Shown: one piece after another, positions 36,861-45,410 of the stretch
Layout of the letters: every line of letters starts with the position of its first letter
Numbering within the stretch: position 1 is the first letter of the stretch
Source: Bacillota bacterium
Lineage (GTDB): Bacteria > Bacillota > Clostridia > Peptostreptococcales > Anaerovoracaceae
Direction: 5' to 3'
Length of the DNA: 64,000 nt
NCBI GenBank assembly: GCA_017433375.1
Contig: JAFRHG010000029.1
Location: forward strand, 21,425 to 85,424
Position numbers and translations under genes: made by a program
The notes under the pieces: model-generated
Seen by the model: only the letters and a program-made list of their open reading frames with translations
What the model was told of the DNA's origin: nothing
The model's database searches: none

Positions 36861-38822
36861 ATGAAGCAGACAGCTGACACCAAGGAAAAAAGCATAAGAA
36901 CACGCATCGAGGATTCGTCTCTGGGAAGCTTCCTGGAGGCGATTTCCCATGATGAGGGAGAGACGGAACTGACCGATCTGAGGAAGAGGATGGTGCTGTC
37001 CCTGGTCTTTCTGGCCGCCCAGGTTGCCGTGTGGATTCTGGACACCCGGTTTTCCGCGGACCTGCAGTGGAATCCGAAAGTCCTTCTTTTGGTGGAAGCG
37101 GTTCTGCTGATTCCGCTGATCGCGCTGAACCACCGGTGTTTTGTCGACGGCTTCCGGGCCATCCGGCGGGCCCAGCCGGAGAAGAATACCCTGGCGGCTC
37201 TGGGGTCGGTTCTGGCCGTCGCCATTCTGCATTTTGTGACGGCGGGGGTCGTGCTGACCACCATAGCCGTATGCCGGTACTGGGAAGCCTGGATCCGCTG
37301 CCGCCTCACCGTCCACCTGGCCGACCTCATCGACAGGGAGCCGGATGACGAGGGCATAAAGAAAGGAGACATCCTGACCGTCGGGCCCGGGGAGATCTTT
37401 CCCGCTGACGGCGTGGTCCTGTCGGGCGGTTCCTCCGTCGACGAGGAACTGATCACCGGCGCGAGAGTACCCGCCAGGAAGGATGACGGGGACGAGGTGT
37501 TCGCCGGTACCCAGAACGTCACCGCGGAGGTTTCTGTCCGGGTGATCAACACGGGGGAGGACCGGGTCATCTCCCGGATCATCCTGCACATCAGCCGGGC
37601 GTTCCTGACCAAACCGCCGCTGGCGGCCAGGGCGGAGCGGACGGCACGGCGGTTCGTGGCGGCGGTGATCGTCATTGCGGCCCTGGTCACCGCAATGTGG
37701 ATGCTGGCGGAAACGCCTTTCCCCCAGGCGATGCTGATGGGCATTTCCATTCTGATCATCGCCAACCCCTACGCCTTTTCCGTTGCGCCGCCCATGGGCG
37801 TTCTGGCGTCCACCGCACGGGGCGCGGAATACGGCATTCTGATCAGTTCGGCGAGACTTTTGGATAAGATCCGGGATATCAATACCATCGTGATCAACAA
37901 GACGGGGACCATCACCTCCGGCCAGCCGGAAATCAGCGATGTGATTCCCTATCAGGAGGGCTTCGATCTGAAGCTGGCGGGCATTCTGGAAACCGACGCG
38001 AAGCATCCCTTCGGGAAGATGATCCGCCGGGAGGCGAAGGAGCAGTTCGGGGAGATCCCGGAGGCGGAGGTGACGGAGATCATCGAAGGCCGGGGCTTCC
38101 GATGCCGGTACCAGGGAAAGGATTATCTGGTGGGCAATTCCGCCCTCATGGGAGAGAACGGCATATCCACCGAAGACGAGCAGACGCGGAAACTTTTCCG
38201 CCAGGGCAAGAGCCTGGTCTTCTTCGCCGGGGATAGAGGCGTGGAAGGCATCATCGCCCTGCGTGACATTCCCAAGCCCTCCAGCCTCAAAGCGATCACG
38301 AGGCTCGAGGAGGCGGGCATCGACGTGGTGATGATCACCGGGGACAGCCGGGAAACGGCTGAGGCCATCCGCAGCGAAGTGGGGATCGACCACATCTTCG
38401 CCGAGACCCTGCCGGAGCAAAAGCAATCCATCGTGGAAAAGATCCGGAAGGAAAAGAAGAAGATCGTCGCAGTGGTGGGTGACGGGGTCCAGGACGCGCC
38501 GGCCCTCGACGCGGCGGATCTGGGCATCGCCATCGGCACGGGAAGGGACATCTATATCGGACCGGCGGACATCGTTCTGGTATCCGATGACCTGCTGGAT
38601 GTCAACCGGGCTATGCGGCTTTCCCGGATGACCCTGCGTAACCTGCGGCAGAGCATTGCCTTTGCATATATATACAACTCACTGGCTATCATTGCAGCCG
38701 CGGGGCTTCTGGTGCTGATCACCGGCATCACCATCGCGCCGGTGGCGTCCGCCCTGTGCATGTGCGCCAGCCAGATCCTCGTCGCCCTCAACGCCCTGCG
38801 GATCCGGCGTGTCAGGCTGTAA
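36861..38822 (+). CDS. P-type ATPase-like protein lacking catalytic residues
   Basis: 653 residues with the overall layout of a heavy-metal (P1B) ATPase without N-terminal metal-binding domains: membrane helices, actuator domain, two helices, phosphorylation/nucleotide domain (TGDSRETAEAI, GDGVQDAPALDAADLGIAIG), and two final helices. Three defining motifs are altered. DKTGT reads NKTGT, so the phosphorylated Asp is Asn (N346). TGES reads TGAR (199-202), removing the dephosphorylating Glu. The membrane CPC reads NPY (302-304). The frame is intact and the fold residues are kept, so this looks like a maintained pseudoenzyme rather than a decaying gene. It probably cannot pump metal by the normal cycle; a sensing or scaffold role is speculation. 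Likely co-transcribed with desulfoferrodoxin. Confidence 0.85.
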   Translation: MKQTADTKEKSIRTRIEDSSLGSFLEAISHDEGETELTDLRKRMVLSLVFLAAQVAVWILDTRFSADLQWNPKVLLLVEAVLLIPLIALNHRCFVDGFRAIRRAQPEKNTLAALGSVLAVAILHFVTAGVVLTTIAVCRYWEAWIRCRLTVHLADLIDREPDDEGIKKGDILTVGPGEIFPADGVVLSGGSSVDEELITGARVPARKDDGDEVFAGTQNVTAEVSVRVINTGEDRVISRIILHISRAFLTKPPLAARAERTARRFVAAVIVIAALVTAMWMLAETPFPQAMLMGISILIIANPYAFSVAPPMGVLASTARGAEYGILISSARLLDKIRDINTIVINKTGTITSGQPEISDVIPYQEGFDLKLAGILETDAKHPFGKMIRREAKEQFGEIPEAEVTEIIEGRGFRCRYQGKDYLVGNSALMGENGISTEDEQTRKLFRQGKSLVFFAGDRGVEGIIALRDIPKPSSLKAITRLEEAGIDVVMITGDSRETAEAIRSEVGIDHIFAETLPEQKQSIVEKIRKEKKKIVAVVGDGVQDAPALDAADLGIAIGTGRDIYIGPADIVLVSDDLLDVNRAMRLSRMTLRNLRQSIAFAYIYNSLAIIAAAGLLVLITGITIAPVASALCMCASQILVALNALRIRRVRL

Positions 38823-38918
38823 TCCCGGGGATTCGGCGGCGCGGGCCGGCCGGTGCATCGCTTTACACCGAAAAATCAATTTGCCCGGGATAATCGGAAA
38901 CTTACAGCACATTTGTTA

Positions 38919-38948
38919 TTTACAACATTGCGGTTATGGCGGTATAAT
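38919..38948 (+). promoter_or_regulatory. Promoter of the putrescine aminotransferase gene
   Basis: TTTACA (38919-38924), 18-base spacer, TATAAT (38943-38948), in an AT-rich stretch of the 175-base gap before the gene. Confidence 0.6.
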
Positions 38949-38997
38949 AATGCCAGACTATAGTACATTGTAGTGTATTGATTAAGGAGGTCACTAA

Positions 38998-40386
38998 ATG
39001 ACTGAAAGAAACATGCAGAAAGCTTTGGAAGAAGCGAAGAGAGTCGTTGGAATGATCGAAGCGGACGAGCTTACGCCCGAACAGAAGAAAGCGATCCATG
39101 ATGACTCCATCAAGAACTTCAATGAGAACGTCAACCCCGGCTGGCTGGAGTACAGAAAGTCTGTATCCACCGATGCAGCGTTCGTTGAGTGGGAAGACGA
39201 GGGCGATGTATTCAGAGATCTGAATGGCGTTGAGTTCATCGACTGCCTGGGCGGATTCGGAATCTTTGCCTGCGGACACGGCAATCCGGAAATCAAGAAG
39301 ACCGTTATGGCGCAGCTGGACAGATACTCCCTGCACTCTCAGGAACTGGTTGACCCGCTGAGAGGTTACCTGGCAAACCTGCTGGGCATGGTTACCCCGG
39401 GAGATCTGCAGTACTGCTTCTTCACCAACGGTGGTGCTGAGGCTGTCGAAATGGCGCTGAAGCTGGCCAGACTGGCCACCGGCGGCAGATGGTACATCTC
39501 CACCGTAGGCGCGTTCCACGGCAAATCCATGGGTGCCATCTCCATGGGCGGCAAGGGCGCATACAGAGAAGACTACATCCCGATGATCCAGCAGGTACAG
39601 CACGTTGAGTTCGGTAATGCGGACGCGACGAGAGTTGCTATCGAGAACCTGGAAGCTGTCGGTGAAAAGGTTGCGGGCGTCATCGTAGAGCCGATTCAGG
39701 GTGAAGCGGGCGTCATGATTCCGCCGGATGGCTATCTTGCGGAACTGAGAAAGATCTGCGACGAGCACGGTGTTGCTCTGATCTTCGACGAGATCCAGAC
39801 TGGCCTCGGCCGTACCGGTACCCTCTGGAGATGCGACCACGAAGGCGTATGCCCCGACATCATGACCTATGGTAAGGCTTCCTCCGGCGGCCTGGTACCC
39901 ATCACCGGTATCATCGCAAGACCCTGGACCTATGAGAACTCCGGCGTCGGCACCGGCGAAAAGGGCAAGATGTTCGAGAATCCCTGGATCCTCGGCTCCC
40001 CGACCTTCGGCGGCAACCCGCTGGCTTGCGCGGCATTCATCTCCACACTGAGATACATGCTGGAGAACGATCTGCCCGGACAGTCCAAGGCAAAGGGCGA
40101 CAAGTACCTGGCTGGCCTGCAGAAGCTGCATGAGAAGTATCCGACAGTCCTGACCGCGTTCAGAGGCTCCGGCATGCTGATCTGCATGGAATTCCCGACA
40201 GACGAAATCGGCCACGAAGTCACCAAGGCTCTGTTCGCGAGAAAGGTCATGACGGCAGGTACGCTGGTCAATGCGCAGACTGTCCGTATCGAGCCGCCTC
40301 TCGTACAGGCTGACGAGACCATCGATAAGGTTCTGACTGCTCTGGACGAAGCCCTGGCGGAAGTCAAGGAAGCGTTCAAGCTGTAA
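38998..40386 (+). CDS. patA: Putrescine aminotransferase (class III, PLP-dependent)
   Basis: 462 residues, the length and sequence of YgjG/PatA-type enzymes, which transfer an amino group from putrescine to 2-oxoglutarate and yield 4-aminobutanal. The PLP pocket includes FFTNGGAEAVEMALKLAR, the Asp in IFDEIQTGLGRTG, and the Schiff-base lysine in YGKASSGG (K293). AAGGAGG precedes the start. Codon choice differs sharply from most neighbours: arginine is almost always AGA, as expected of a very highly expressed catabolic gene. With the CoA-transferase at 54.4 kb it could belong to an amine or 4-aminobutyrate fermentation, which is only a suggestion. Monocistronic, closed by a terminator. Confidence 0.92.
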   Translation: MTERNMQKALEEAKRVVGMIEADELTPEQKKAIHDDSIKNFNENVNPGWLEYRKSVSTDAAFVEWEDEGDVFRDLNGVEFIDCLGGFGIFACGHGNPEIKKTVMAQLDRYSLHSQELVDPLRGYLANLLGMVTPGDLQYCFFTNGGAEAVEMALKLARLATGGRWYISTVGAFHGKSMGAISMGGKGAYREDYIPMIQQVQHVEFGNADATRVAIENLEAVGEKVAGVIVEPIQGEAGVMIPPDGYLAELRKICDEHGVALIFDEIQTGLGRTGTLWRCDHEGVCPDIMTYGKASSGGLVPITGIIARPWTYENSGVGTGEKGKMFENPWILGSPTFGGNPLACAAFISTLRYMLENDLPGQSKAKGDKYLAGLQKLHEKYPTVLTAFRGSGMLICMEFPTDEIGHEVTKALFARKVMTAGTLVNAQTVRIEPPLVQADETIDKVLTALDEALAEVKEAFKL

Positions 40387-40411
40387 GTCGCTTATCCAAA
40401 GGCAACAAATT

Positions 40412-40439
40412 AGAGGGCTGCTGAGCAGCCCTCTTTTTT
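40412..40439 (+). terminator. Terminator of putrescine aminotransferase gene
   Basis: AGAGGGCTGC, loop TGA, GCAGCCCTCT, then TTTTT: a strong intrinsic terminator 25 bases after the stop codon. A copy of AAAGGCAA lies just before it (40398). Confidence 0.92.
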
Positions 40440-40498
40440 CGTTGGTGCGCGGATCGCGTATGTCTGTTTCCGATAATGATCCGCGGAACAGGCGCCCC

Positions 40499-41053
40499 CT
40501 ACAGCGGATTGCCGTCCTTATCGAAGAGGGGCAGTTTGGCCAGGACGGTGATGTCATCCCGTTCGAAGGCGTCGCCTTCGGCGAGGACGGCCATCCTGCC
40601 GGCGACGATCCCGCCGCATTTGTCTGCGACCAGCTCTTCCATGGCCTGCAGGGAAGCGCCCGTGCTGATCACGTCATCGATGATCAGGACACGGCGGCCC
40701 TTCAGACGGTCGGCCTCGGCCTTGCCCAGATTCAGGGTCTGGTCATTCTGGGTGGTGATGGAACGCACGCTGGCCTGGACCACGTCTTCCATGTAAACTT
40801 TGACTCCCTTGCGGGCGATGATGTAATCGTTCTGCCCCGCCTGGCGCGCCATCTCGTAGGCCAGGGGAATGCTCTTCGCCTCGGCGGTAAAGATCACGTC
40901 GAAGGGAGGAGCAAGCTCTAAAAGCTTCTTTGCCGCGTGCTGGGTGATCTCCACATCACTAAATAAAATGAAGGCAGCAATCTGCAGATCGTCGCTGACG
41001 GGGAACAGTTTCAGGTCGCGTTTCATGCCCGCGATATCGATGGAATAATACAT
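40499..41053 (-). CDS. Adenine-phosphoribosyltransferase-like PRTase
   Basis: 184 residues with the PRPP-binding loop VLIIDDVISTGAS and an upstream VIFTAEAKSIPLAYEMAR stretch as in adenine or xanthine phosphoribosyltransferases. It would couple a purine base to PRPP for salvage. The start at 41053 is chosen because GGAAAGG lies about eight bases upstream; earlier in-frame ATGs sit on or before that site. It is divergent from the guanine-riboswitch-controlled nucleoside importer, which supports a purine role. The exact base specificity cannot be read. Confidence 0.82.
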   Translation of the reverse strand: MYYSIDIAGMKRDLKLFPVSDDLQIAAFILFSDVEITQHAAKKLLELAPPFDVIFTAEAKSIPLAYEMARQAGQNDYIIARKGVKVYMEDVVQASVRSITTQNDQTLNLGKAEADRLKGRRVLIIDDVISTGASLQAMEELVADKCGGIVAGRMAVLAEGDAFERDDITVLAKLPLFDKDGNPL

Positions 41054-41093
41054 GATCATGTCCTTTCCTGCCATAAATTTCAACTACAGGAAA

Positions 41094-41122
41094 AGTATAC
41101 AATACGCACAAAAATAAGTCCA
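41094..41122 (-). promoter_or_regulatory. Promoter of the phosphoribosyltransferase gene
   Basis: On the minus strand: TGGACT (41122-41117), 17-base spacer, TATACT (41099-41094), about 40 bases before the start codon. Confidence 0.5.
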
Positions 41123-41152
41123 TGATTTTGCCCCAATTTACCAGTTCCTTCC

Positions 41153-41181
41153 TTGACCGAGGTATTATTCTCAAGTAGAAT
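41153..41181 (+). promoter_or_regulatory. Promoter of the nucleoside importer operon
   Basis: TTGACC (41153-41158), 17-base spacer, TAGAAT (41176-41181). It lies about 50 bases before the purine riboswitch and overlaps little with the divergent promoter. Confidence 0.65.
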
Positions 41182-41229
41182 TTAACCACAGGGGAAAGGG
41201 CTGAAGCCCCTGTGACAATACTATATATG

Positions 41230-41293
41230 CCAATATAAGCACGAAGATATGGTTAGTGCGTTTCTACCGTAACACCTTATTTACGACTATTGG
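41230..41293 (+). promoter_or_regulatory. Guanine-type purine riboswitch
   Basis: P1 is CCAATA (41230-41235) with TATTGG (41288-41293). Conserved core: GATATGG loop L2, J2/3 GTTTCTACC, P3 CGTAA...TTACG, and J3/1 reading GACTAT. The specificity base in J3/1 is C (about 41287), the guanine/hypoxanthine form; adenine switches have T. A terminator follows at 41340, so guanine should turn the importer off. Confidence 0.85.
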
Positions 41294-41339
41294 TTGATTG
41301 TCCGAAATCTTCTTCGGGGCGTTCAATCCGTATTGGCAG

Positions 41340-41372
41340 ACAGGCTGGGGAATGCCTGTTTTGTTGTTTTTT
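41340..41372 (+). terminator. Expression-platform terminator of the purine riboswitch
   Basis: ACAGGC (41340-41345) and GCCTGT (41354-41359) form a short hairpin followed by a T-rich run (TTTTGTTGTTTTTT). A second TATTGG at 41331-41336 repeats the 3' arm of P1 and may take part in the alternative fold. Confidence 0.7.
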
Positions 41373-41401
41373 CAGTCATTTCATTTACAGGAGGACTAAG
41401 A

Positions 41402-42670
41402 ATGAAAAAAGTAATTGTACTGATCCTGAGTCTGGCGATGATGTTTGCCTGCGGCGCGCTGCTGACGTCATGCGGAGGCTCCGGCGGCGAAGGTGAATCC
41501 GGTCAGGCCATGCAGGTCGGACTCGTCTGTCTGCACGATGAGAACTCAGGCTACGACCTGAACTTCATCAACGGATTCAAAGAAGCCTGCGAAGAAGAAG
41601 GCATCGAGTATCAGATCAAGACCAACATCCCCGAAGGACAGGAATGCTATGATGCGGCGGCAGAGCTGGTTGACTCCGGCTGCGGAATCGTCTTTTCCGA
41701 TTCTTACGGCCACCAGCCCTACATGATCCAGGCAGCCACGGACTTCCCCGATGTGCAGTTCGTTTCCTGCACCGGCGACAGAGCCAAGACCGAAGGCCTG
41801 GACAACTTCCACAACGCTTTTGCGACCATCTATGAGGGACGTTATCTGGCCGGCGTCGCAGCGGGCATGAAACTGAACGAGATGATCGACGAAGGCAAGA
41901 TCACCAAGGATCAGGCGAAGATGGGATACGTCGGCGCCCTGACCTATGCGGAGGTAATCTCCGGCTACACTTCCTTCTATCTGGGCGCCAAATCCATCTG
42001 CCCGGATGTGACGATGGAAGTTACCTTCACCGGTTCCTGGCTCAACGAGACCGCTGAGAAGGAAGCGGCCAACAAGCTGATCGACAACGGCTGTGTGCTG
42101 ATTTCCCAGCACGCCGATTCCATGGGTGCGCCGACGGCATGCGAGAAGGCCGGCGTTCCCGACGTTTCCTATAACGGCAGCACCATCGATGCCTGCCCGA
42201 ACACCTACATCATCTCCTCCAGAATCAACTGGACGCCCTACTACAAGTACGCCATCGAGGGCATGATGAACGAGGGATCCTTCGACACCGATTGGACCGG
42301 CACGAGAGAGACCGAGTCCGTACTGCTGACCGAGATCAACGATAAGGTCGCGGCGAAGGGCACCCAGGAGAAGATCGACGAGGTCGCGGCGAAGCTGGAT
42401 TCCGGCGAGATCAAGGTCTTCGATACGTCCACATTCACCGTATCGACCATCGATGAGAAGACCTTCACCAACCTGGGCGCGAAGACTGACGCTGACGGAC
42501 ATCTGACCAGCTACATGGCGGACGTGGAATACGATGAGAAGTTCACCGGCGATACCGAGGCGGTCAAGGACGGTTACTTCCACGAATCCGAGTTCCGTTC
42601 GGCTCCCTACTTCAATGTACAGATCGACGGCATCAAGCTTCTGGATACCAAGTTCGAGGCTATCGATTAA
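41402..42670 (+). CDS. BMP-family nucleoside-binding lipoprotein
   Basis: 422 residues from ATG 41402 behind AGGAGGAC. Lipoprotein signal ending LLTSC with the acylated C24, then a BMP/PnrA-type periplasmic-binding fold (VGLVCLHDENSGYDLNFINGF, VAAGMKLNEMIDEGK, TYAEVISGYTSFYLGA). Family members bind purine or pyrimidine nucleosides for ABC import. The guanine riboswitch upstream suggests guanosine or inosine as ligand. The three transporter genes follow. Confidence 0.92.
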   Translation: MKKVIVLILSLAMMFACGALLTSCGGSGGEGESGQAMQVGLVCLHDENSGYDLNFINGFKEACEEEGIEYQIKTNIPEGQECYDAAAELVDSGCGIVFSDSYGHQPYMIQAATDFPDVQFVSCTGDRAKTEGLDNFHNAFATIYEGRYLAGVAAGMKLNEMIDEGKITKDQAKMGYVGALTYAEVISGYTSFYLGAKSICPDVTMEVTFTGSWLNETAEKEAANKLIDNGCVLISQHADSMGAPTACEKAGVPDVSYNGSTIDACPNTYIISSRINWTPYYKYAIEGMMNEGSFDTDWTGTRETESVLLTEINDKVAAKGTQEKIDEVAAKLDSGEIKVFDTSTFTVSTIDEKTFTNLGAKTDADGHLTSYMADVEYDEKFTGDTEAVKDGYFHESEFRSAPYFNVQIDGIKLLDTKFEAID

Positions 42671-42686
42671 TCAGCAAATCAACTGC

Positions 42687-42726
42687 AGGGAAACTCCGGA
42701 TCGTCCGGGGTTTCCCTTATTCTTTT
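42687..42726 (+). terminator. Partial terminator between receptor and transporter genes
   Basis: AGGGAAAC TCCGGA, loop TCG, TCCGGG GTTTCCCT followed by TATTCTTTT. A hairpin of this strength between the receptor and ATPase genes probably allows only part of the transcripts through, giving more receptor than transporter. Confidence 0.65.
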
Positions 42727-42742
42727 GAAAGGAACGAACACA

Positions 42743-44281
42743 TTGGACAGCAAGACACCCGCAGTATCCATGCGGAACATCACGAAAACCTTCGGGACGA
42801 TCGTGGCCAATGATGATGTGAGCCTGGACATCTACAAGGGAGAGATCCTGTCCCTGCTGGGCGAGAACGGCAGCGGCAAGACCACCCTGATGAACATGCT
42901 CTCCGGGATCTATTATCCCGATGCCGGCCAGATTCTCATCAACGGGCAGCCGGTAACCATCAGTTCCCCCAGGGAAGCCTTCGAATACGGCATCGGCATG
43001 ATCCATCAGCACTTCAAGCTGGTGGACGTCTTCTCCGCCGCGGAGAATATCGTTCTCGGCCTGGAGGAGGAAGGGCGTCTGGACCTGGTCCGGGCGGGGG
43101 AGCGGATCCGCAAGATCTGCGATACTTACGGCTTCGACGTGGATCCGACCCAGAAGATCTACAACATGTCCGTTTCCCAGAAACAGACGGTGGAGATCGT
43201 CAAGGTCCTCTACCGGGGCGCGGACATCCTCATTCTGGATGAGCCCACGGCGGTGCTGACGCCCCAGGAAACGGAGAGGCTCTTCGCGGTCCTGCGCAAC
43301 ATGAAGAAGGACGGCAAGACCGTGGTCATCATCACCCACAAACTTCACGAGGTAGAGGAAATCTCCGACCGGGTGGCGGTTCTTCGCAAAGGCAAGTATA
43401 TCGGTGATATGATCACCAGCCAGACCAACGCCCAGGAAATGACCAACATGATGGTGGGGCGGGAGGTTTCCCTGAATATCGAGCGGCCGGAACCTGTCAA
43501 TCCCCGGCCGAGGATCCGTGTGGACGGACTGACCGTGCGCAGCGCGGACAACGTGCTGAAGCTGGATGACGTGACTTTCACCGTCAACAGCGGAGAGATC
43601 CTGGGCATTGCCGGCATCTCCGGCTGCGGGCAGAAGGAACTGCTGGAGTCCATCGCCGGTCTGCAGAAGGTGGAGAGCGGCACCATCAGTTTCGTGAACA
43701 ACGACGGATCGGAAGAGAGCCTTATCGGCAAAGACCCGCTGCAGATCGCGGAGATGGGCGTTTCCCTTTCCTTCGTTCCCGAGGACCGGCTGGGCATGGG
43801 CCTGGTCGGCAGCATGGACCTGACGGACAACATGATGCTCCGGTCATTCCGCCGGGGCAGGTCCGTGTTCACCGACCGCAAGACGCCGAAGAAACTGGCG
43901 GAGAAGGTGGTCGATGAACTGGAAGTCAATACGCCGGGCGTGTCCACGCCCGTACGGCGCCTGTCCGGCGGCAACGTCCAGAAGGTGCTGGTGGGCCGGG
44001 AAATCGCGTCCTCGCCGACGGTGCTCCTGTCGGCCTATGCTGTCCGCGGCCTGGACATCAATTCGTCCTACACGATCTACGATCTGCTGAACCAGCAGAA
44101 GAAAGACGGCGTCGCCGTGGTCTATGTAGGCGAGGACCTGGATGTGCTGCTGGAACTGTGCGACCGGATCCTGGTCCTCTGCAGCGGCCGGGTCAGCGGG
44201 ATCGTTCCCGGCAAGGAGGCGGACAAAAACAAAGTCGGCCTGATGATGACGAGACTGGGAGGAGGTGATTCCGATGAGTAA
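42743..44281 (+). CDS. Nucleoside ABC transporter, double ATPase
   Basis: About 512 residues from TTG 42743, nine bases after AAAGGA; ATG 42770 is the alternative. Two ABC domains as in RbsA/NupA-type proteins. The first has Walker A GENGSGKTT and Walker B ILILDEPTAVLT, with the signature loosened to MSVSQKQ. The second has a degenerate P-loop GISGCGQKE, signature LSGGNVQK and a Walker B without the acidic residues (LLSAYAVRGLD). This asymmetry is normal in the family but stronger than usual at the second site. Confidence 0.9.
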   Translation: MDSKTPAVSMRNITKTFGTIVANDDVSLDIYKGEILSLLGENGSGKTTLMNMLSGIYYPDAGQILINGQPVTISSPREAFEYGIGMIHQHFKLVDVFSAAENIVLGLEEEGRLDLVRAGERIRKICDTYGFDVDPTQKIYNMSVSQKQTVEIVKVLYRGADILILDEPTAVLTPQETERLFAVLRNMKKDGKTVVIITHKLHEVEEISDRVAVLRKGKYIGDMITSQTNAQEMTNMMVGREVSLNIERPEPVNPRPRIRVDGLTVRSADNVLKLDDVTFTVNSGEILGIAGISGCGQKELLESIAGLQKVESGTISFVNNDGSEESLIGKDPLQIAEMGVSLSFVPEDRLGMGLVGSMDLTDNMMLRSFRRGRSVFTDRKTPKKLAEKVVDELEVNTPGVSTPVRRLSGGNVQKVLVGREIASSPTVLLSAYAVRGLDINSSYTIYDLLNQQKKDGVAVVYVGEDLDVLLELCDRILVLCSGRVSGIVPGKEADKNKVGLMMTRLGGGDSDE

Positions 44282-45410
44282 GGCGAACAGAGAACCTCTG
44301 ATCCATATCACGAAGCGGAAGGAGATGGACTGGAAACAGGCCTGGATCATCCGCGTCATCTCCATCGTCTGCGCCCTCATCGTCTGCGCCCTGGTGACCA
44401 TGGTCATGACGGGACAGGATCCCTTGAGTATTTTCGGCGCCATCCTGGAAGGCGCTTTCGGCACGGAGCGTAAGCTCTGGATCCTGGGCAAGGAGACGGC
44501 GGTGCTGCTGTGCGTATCTGTCGCCATGGCTCCGGCCTTCCGGATGAAGTTCTGGAACCTGGGCGGTGAAGGACAGATGCTCATCGGCGCCTGGCTGACC
44601 GCCGCCTGCATGATCTATCTGGGCGGCAAGGTGCCCAGCGTGGTCATCATTCTGATTTCCCTGATCGGCGCCATCGCCATCGGCGCGGTCTGGGCCGGCA
44701 TCCCCGCCTTCTTCAAGGCGAAGTGGAACACCAACGAAGTGCTGTTCACCCTGATGATGAACTACGTGGCCATTCAGCTGGTGGCCTACTACATCATCAT
44801 CTGGGAGAATCCCAAGGGCTCCTTCAACGTGGGCATCATCAACCAGTCCACCAGGGACGGATGGCTTCCGTACATCGGCAGCTTCCAGTACCTGCTGAAC
44901 ATTCTGGTGGTGGCGGCGGTGACGGTGCTCATGTACGTTTACCTGCAGTACAGCAAACACGGCTACGAGATCGCCGTCGTCGGCGAGAGCCAGAGCACGG
45001 CCCGCTACGTGGGCATCAAAGTGGACCGGGTCATCATCCGGACCCTGCTGGTGTCCGGCGGCATCTGCGGACTGTGCGGCTTCCTCATGGTCGCGGGCAC
45101 GGACCATACCATCACCACCACGCTGGCGGGAGGCCGGGGCTTCCTGGGCATCCTGGTTGCCTGGCTGGCCCAGTTCAATTCCCTGGCCATGGTGCTGGTC
45201 AGCCTGCTCCTATGCGTAATGTCCCGGGGCGCGGGAGAGATCTCCACGGACTACGGACTGAACCAGTCCTTCGGTGACATCCTGACCGGGATCATCCTGT
45301 TCTTTATAATAGGAAGCGAATTCTTCATCAATTACCGGATCAACGTCCGGGGATCCGATAAAGTCATCAAAGAGGCCAAGTCTGCCGGACCGGAAGGAGG
45401 TCTTCACTGA
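44274..45410 (+). CDS. Nucleoside ABC transporter permease 1
   Basis: 378 residues from ATG 44274, behind GGAGGTGAT and overlapping the ATPase gene by 8 bases. About ten membrane helices with EAA-like loop sequence GESQSTARYVGIKVDRVIIRTL, as in NupB/BmpC-type permeases. It forms one half of the membrane channel. The C-terminus is cytoplasmic and charged. Confidence 0.9.
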   Translation: MSKANREPLIHITKRKEMDWKQAWIIRVISIVCALIVCALVTMVMTGQDPLSIFGAILEGAFGTERKLWILGKETAVLLCVSVAMAPAFRMKFWNLGGEGQMLIGAWLTAACMIYLGGKVPSVVIILISLIGAIAIGAVWAGIPAFFKAKWNTNEVLFTLMMNYVAIQLVAYYIIIWENPKGSFNVGIINQSTRDGWLPYIGSFQYLLNILVVAAVTVLMYVYLQYSKHGYEIAVVGESQSTARYVGIKVDRVIIRTLLVSGGICGLCGFLMVAGTDHTITTTLAGGRGFLGILVAWLAQFNSLAMVLVSLLLCVMSRGAGEISTDYGLNQSFGDILTGIILFFIIGSEFFINYRINVRGSDKVIKEAKSAGPEGGLH

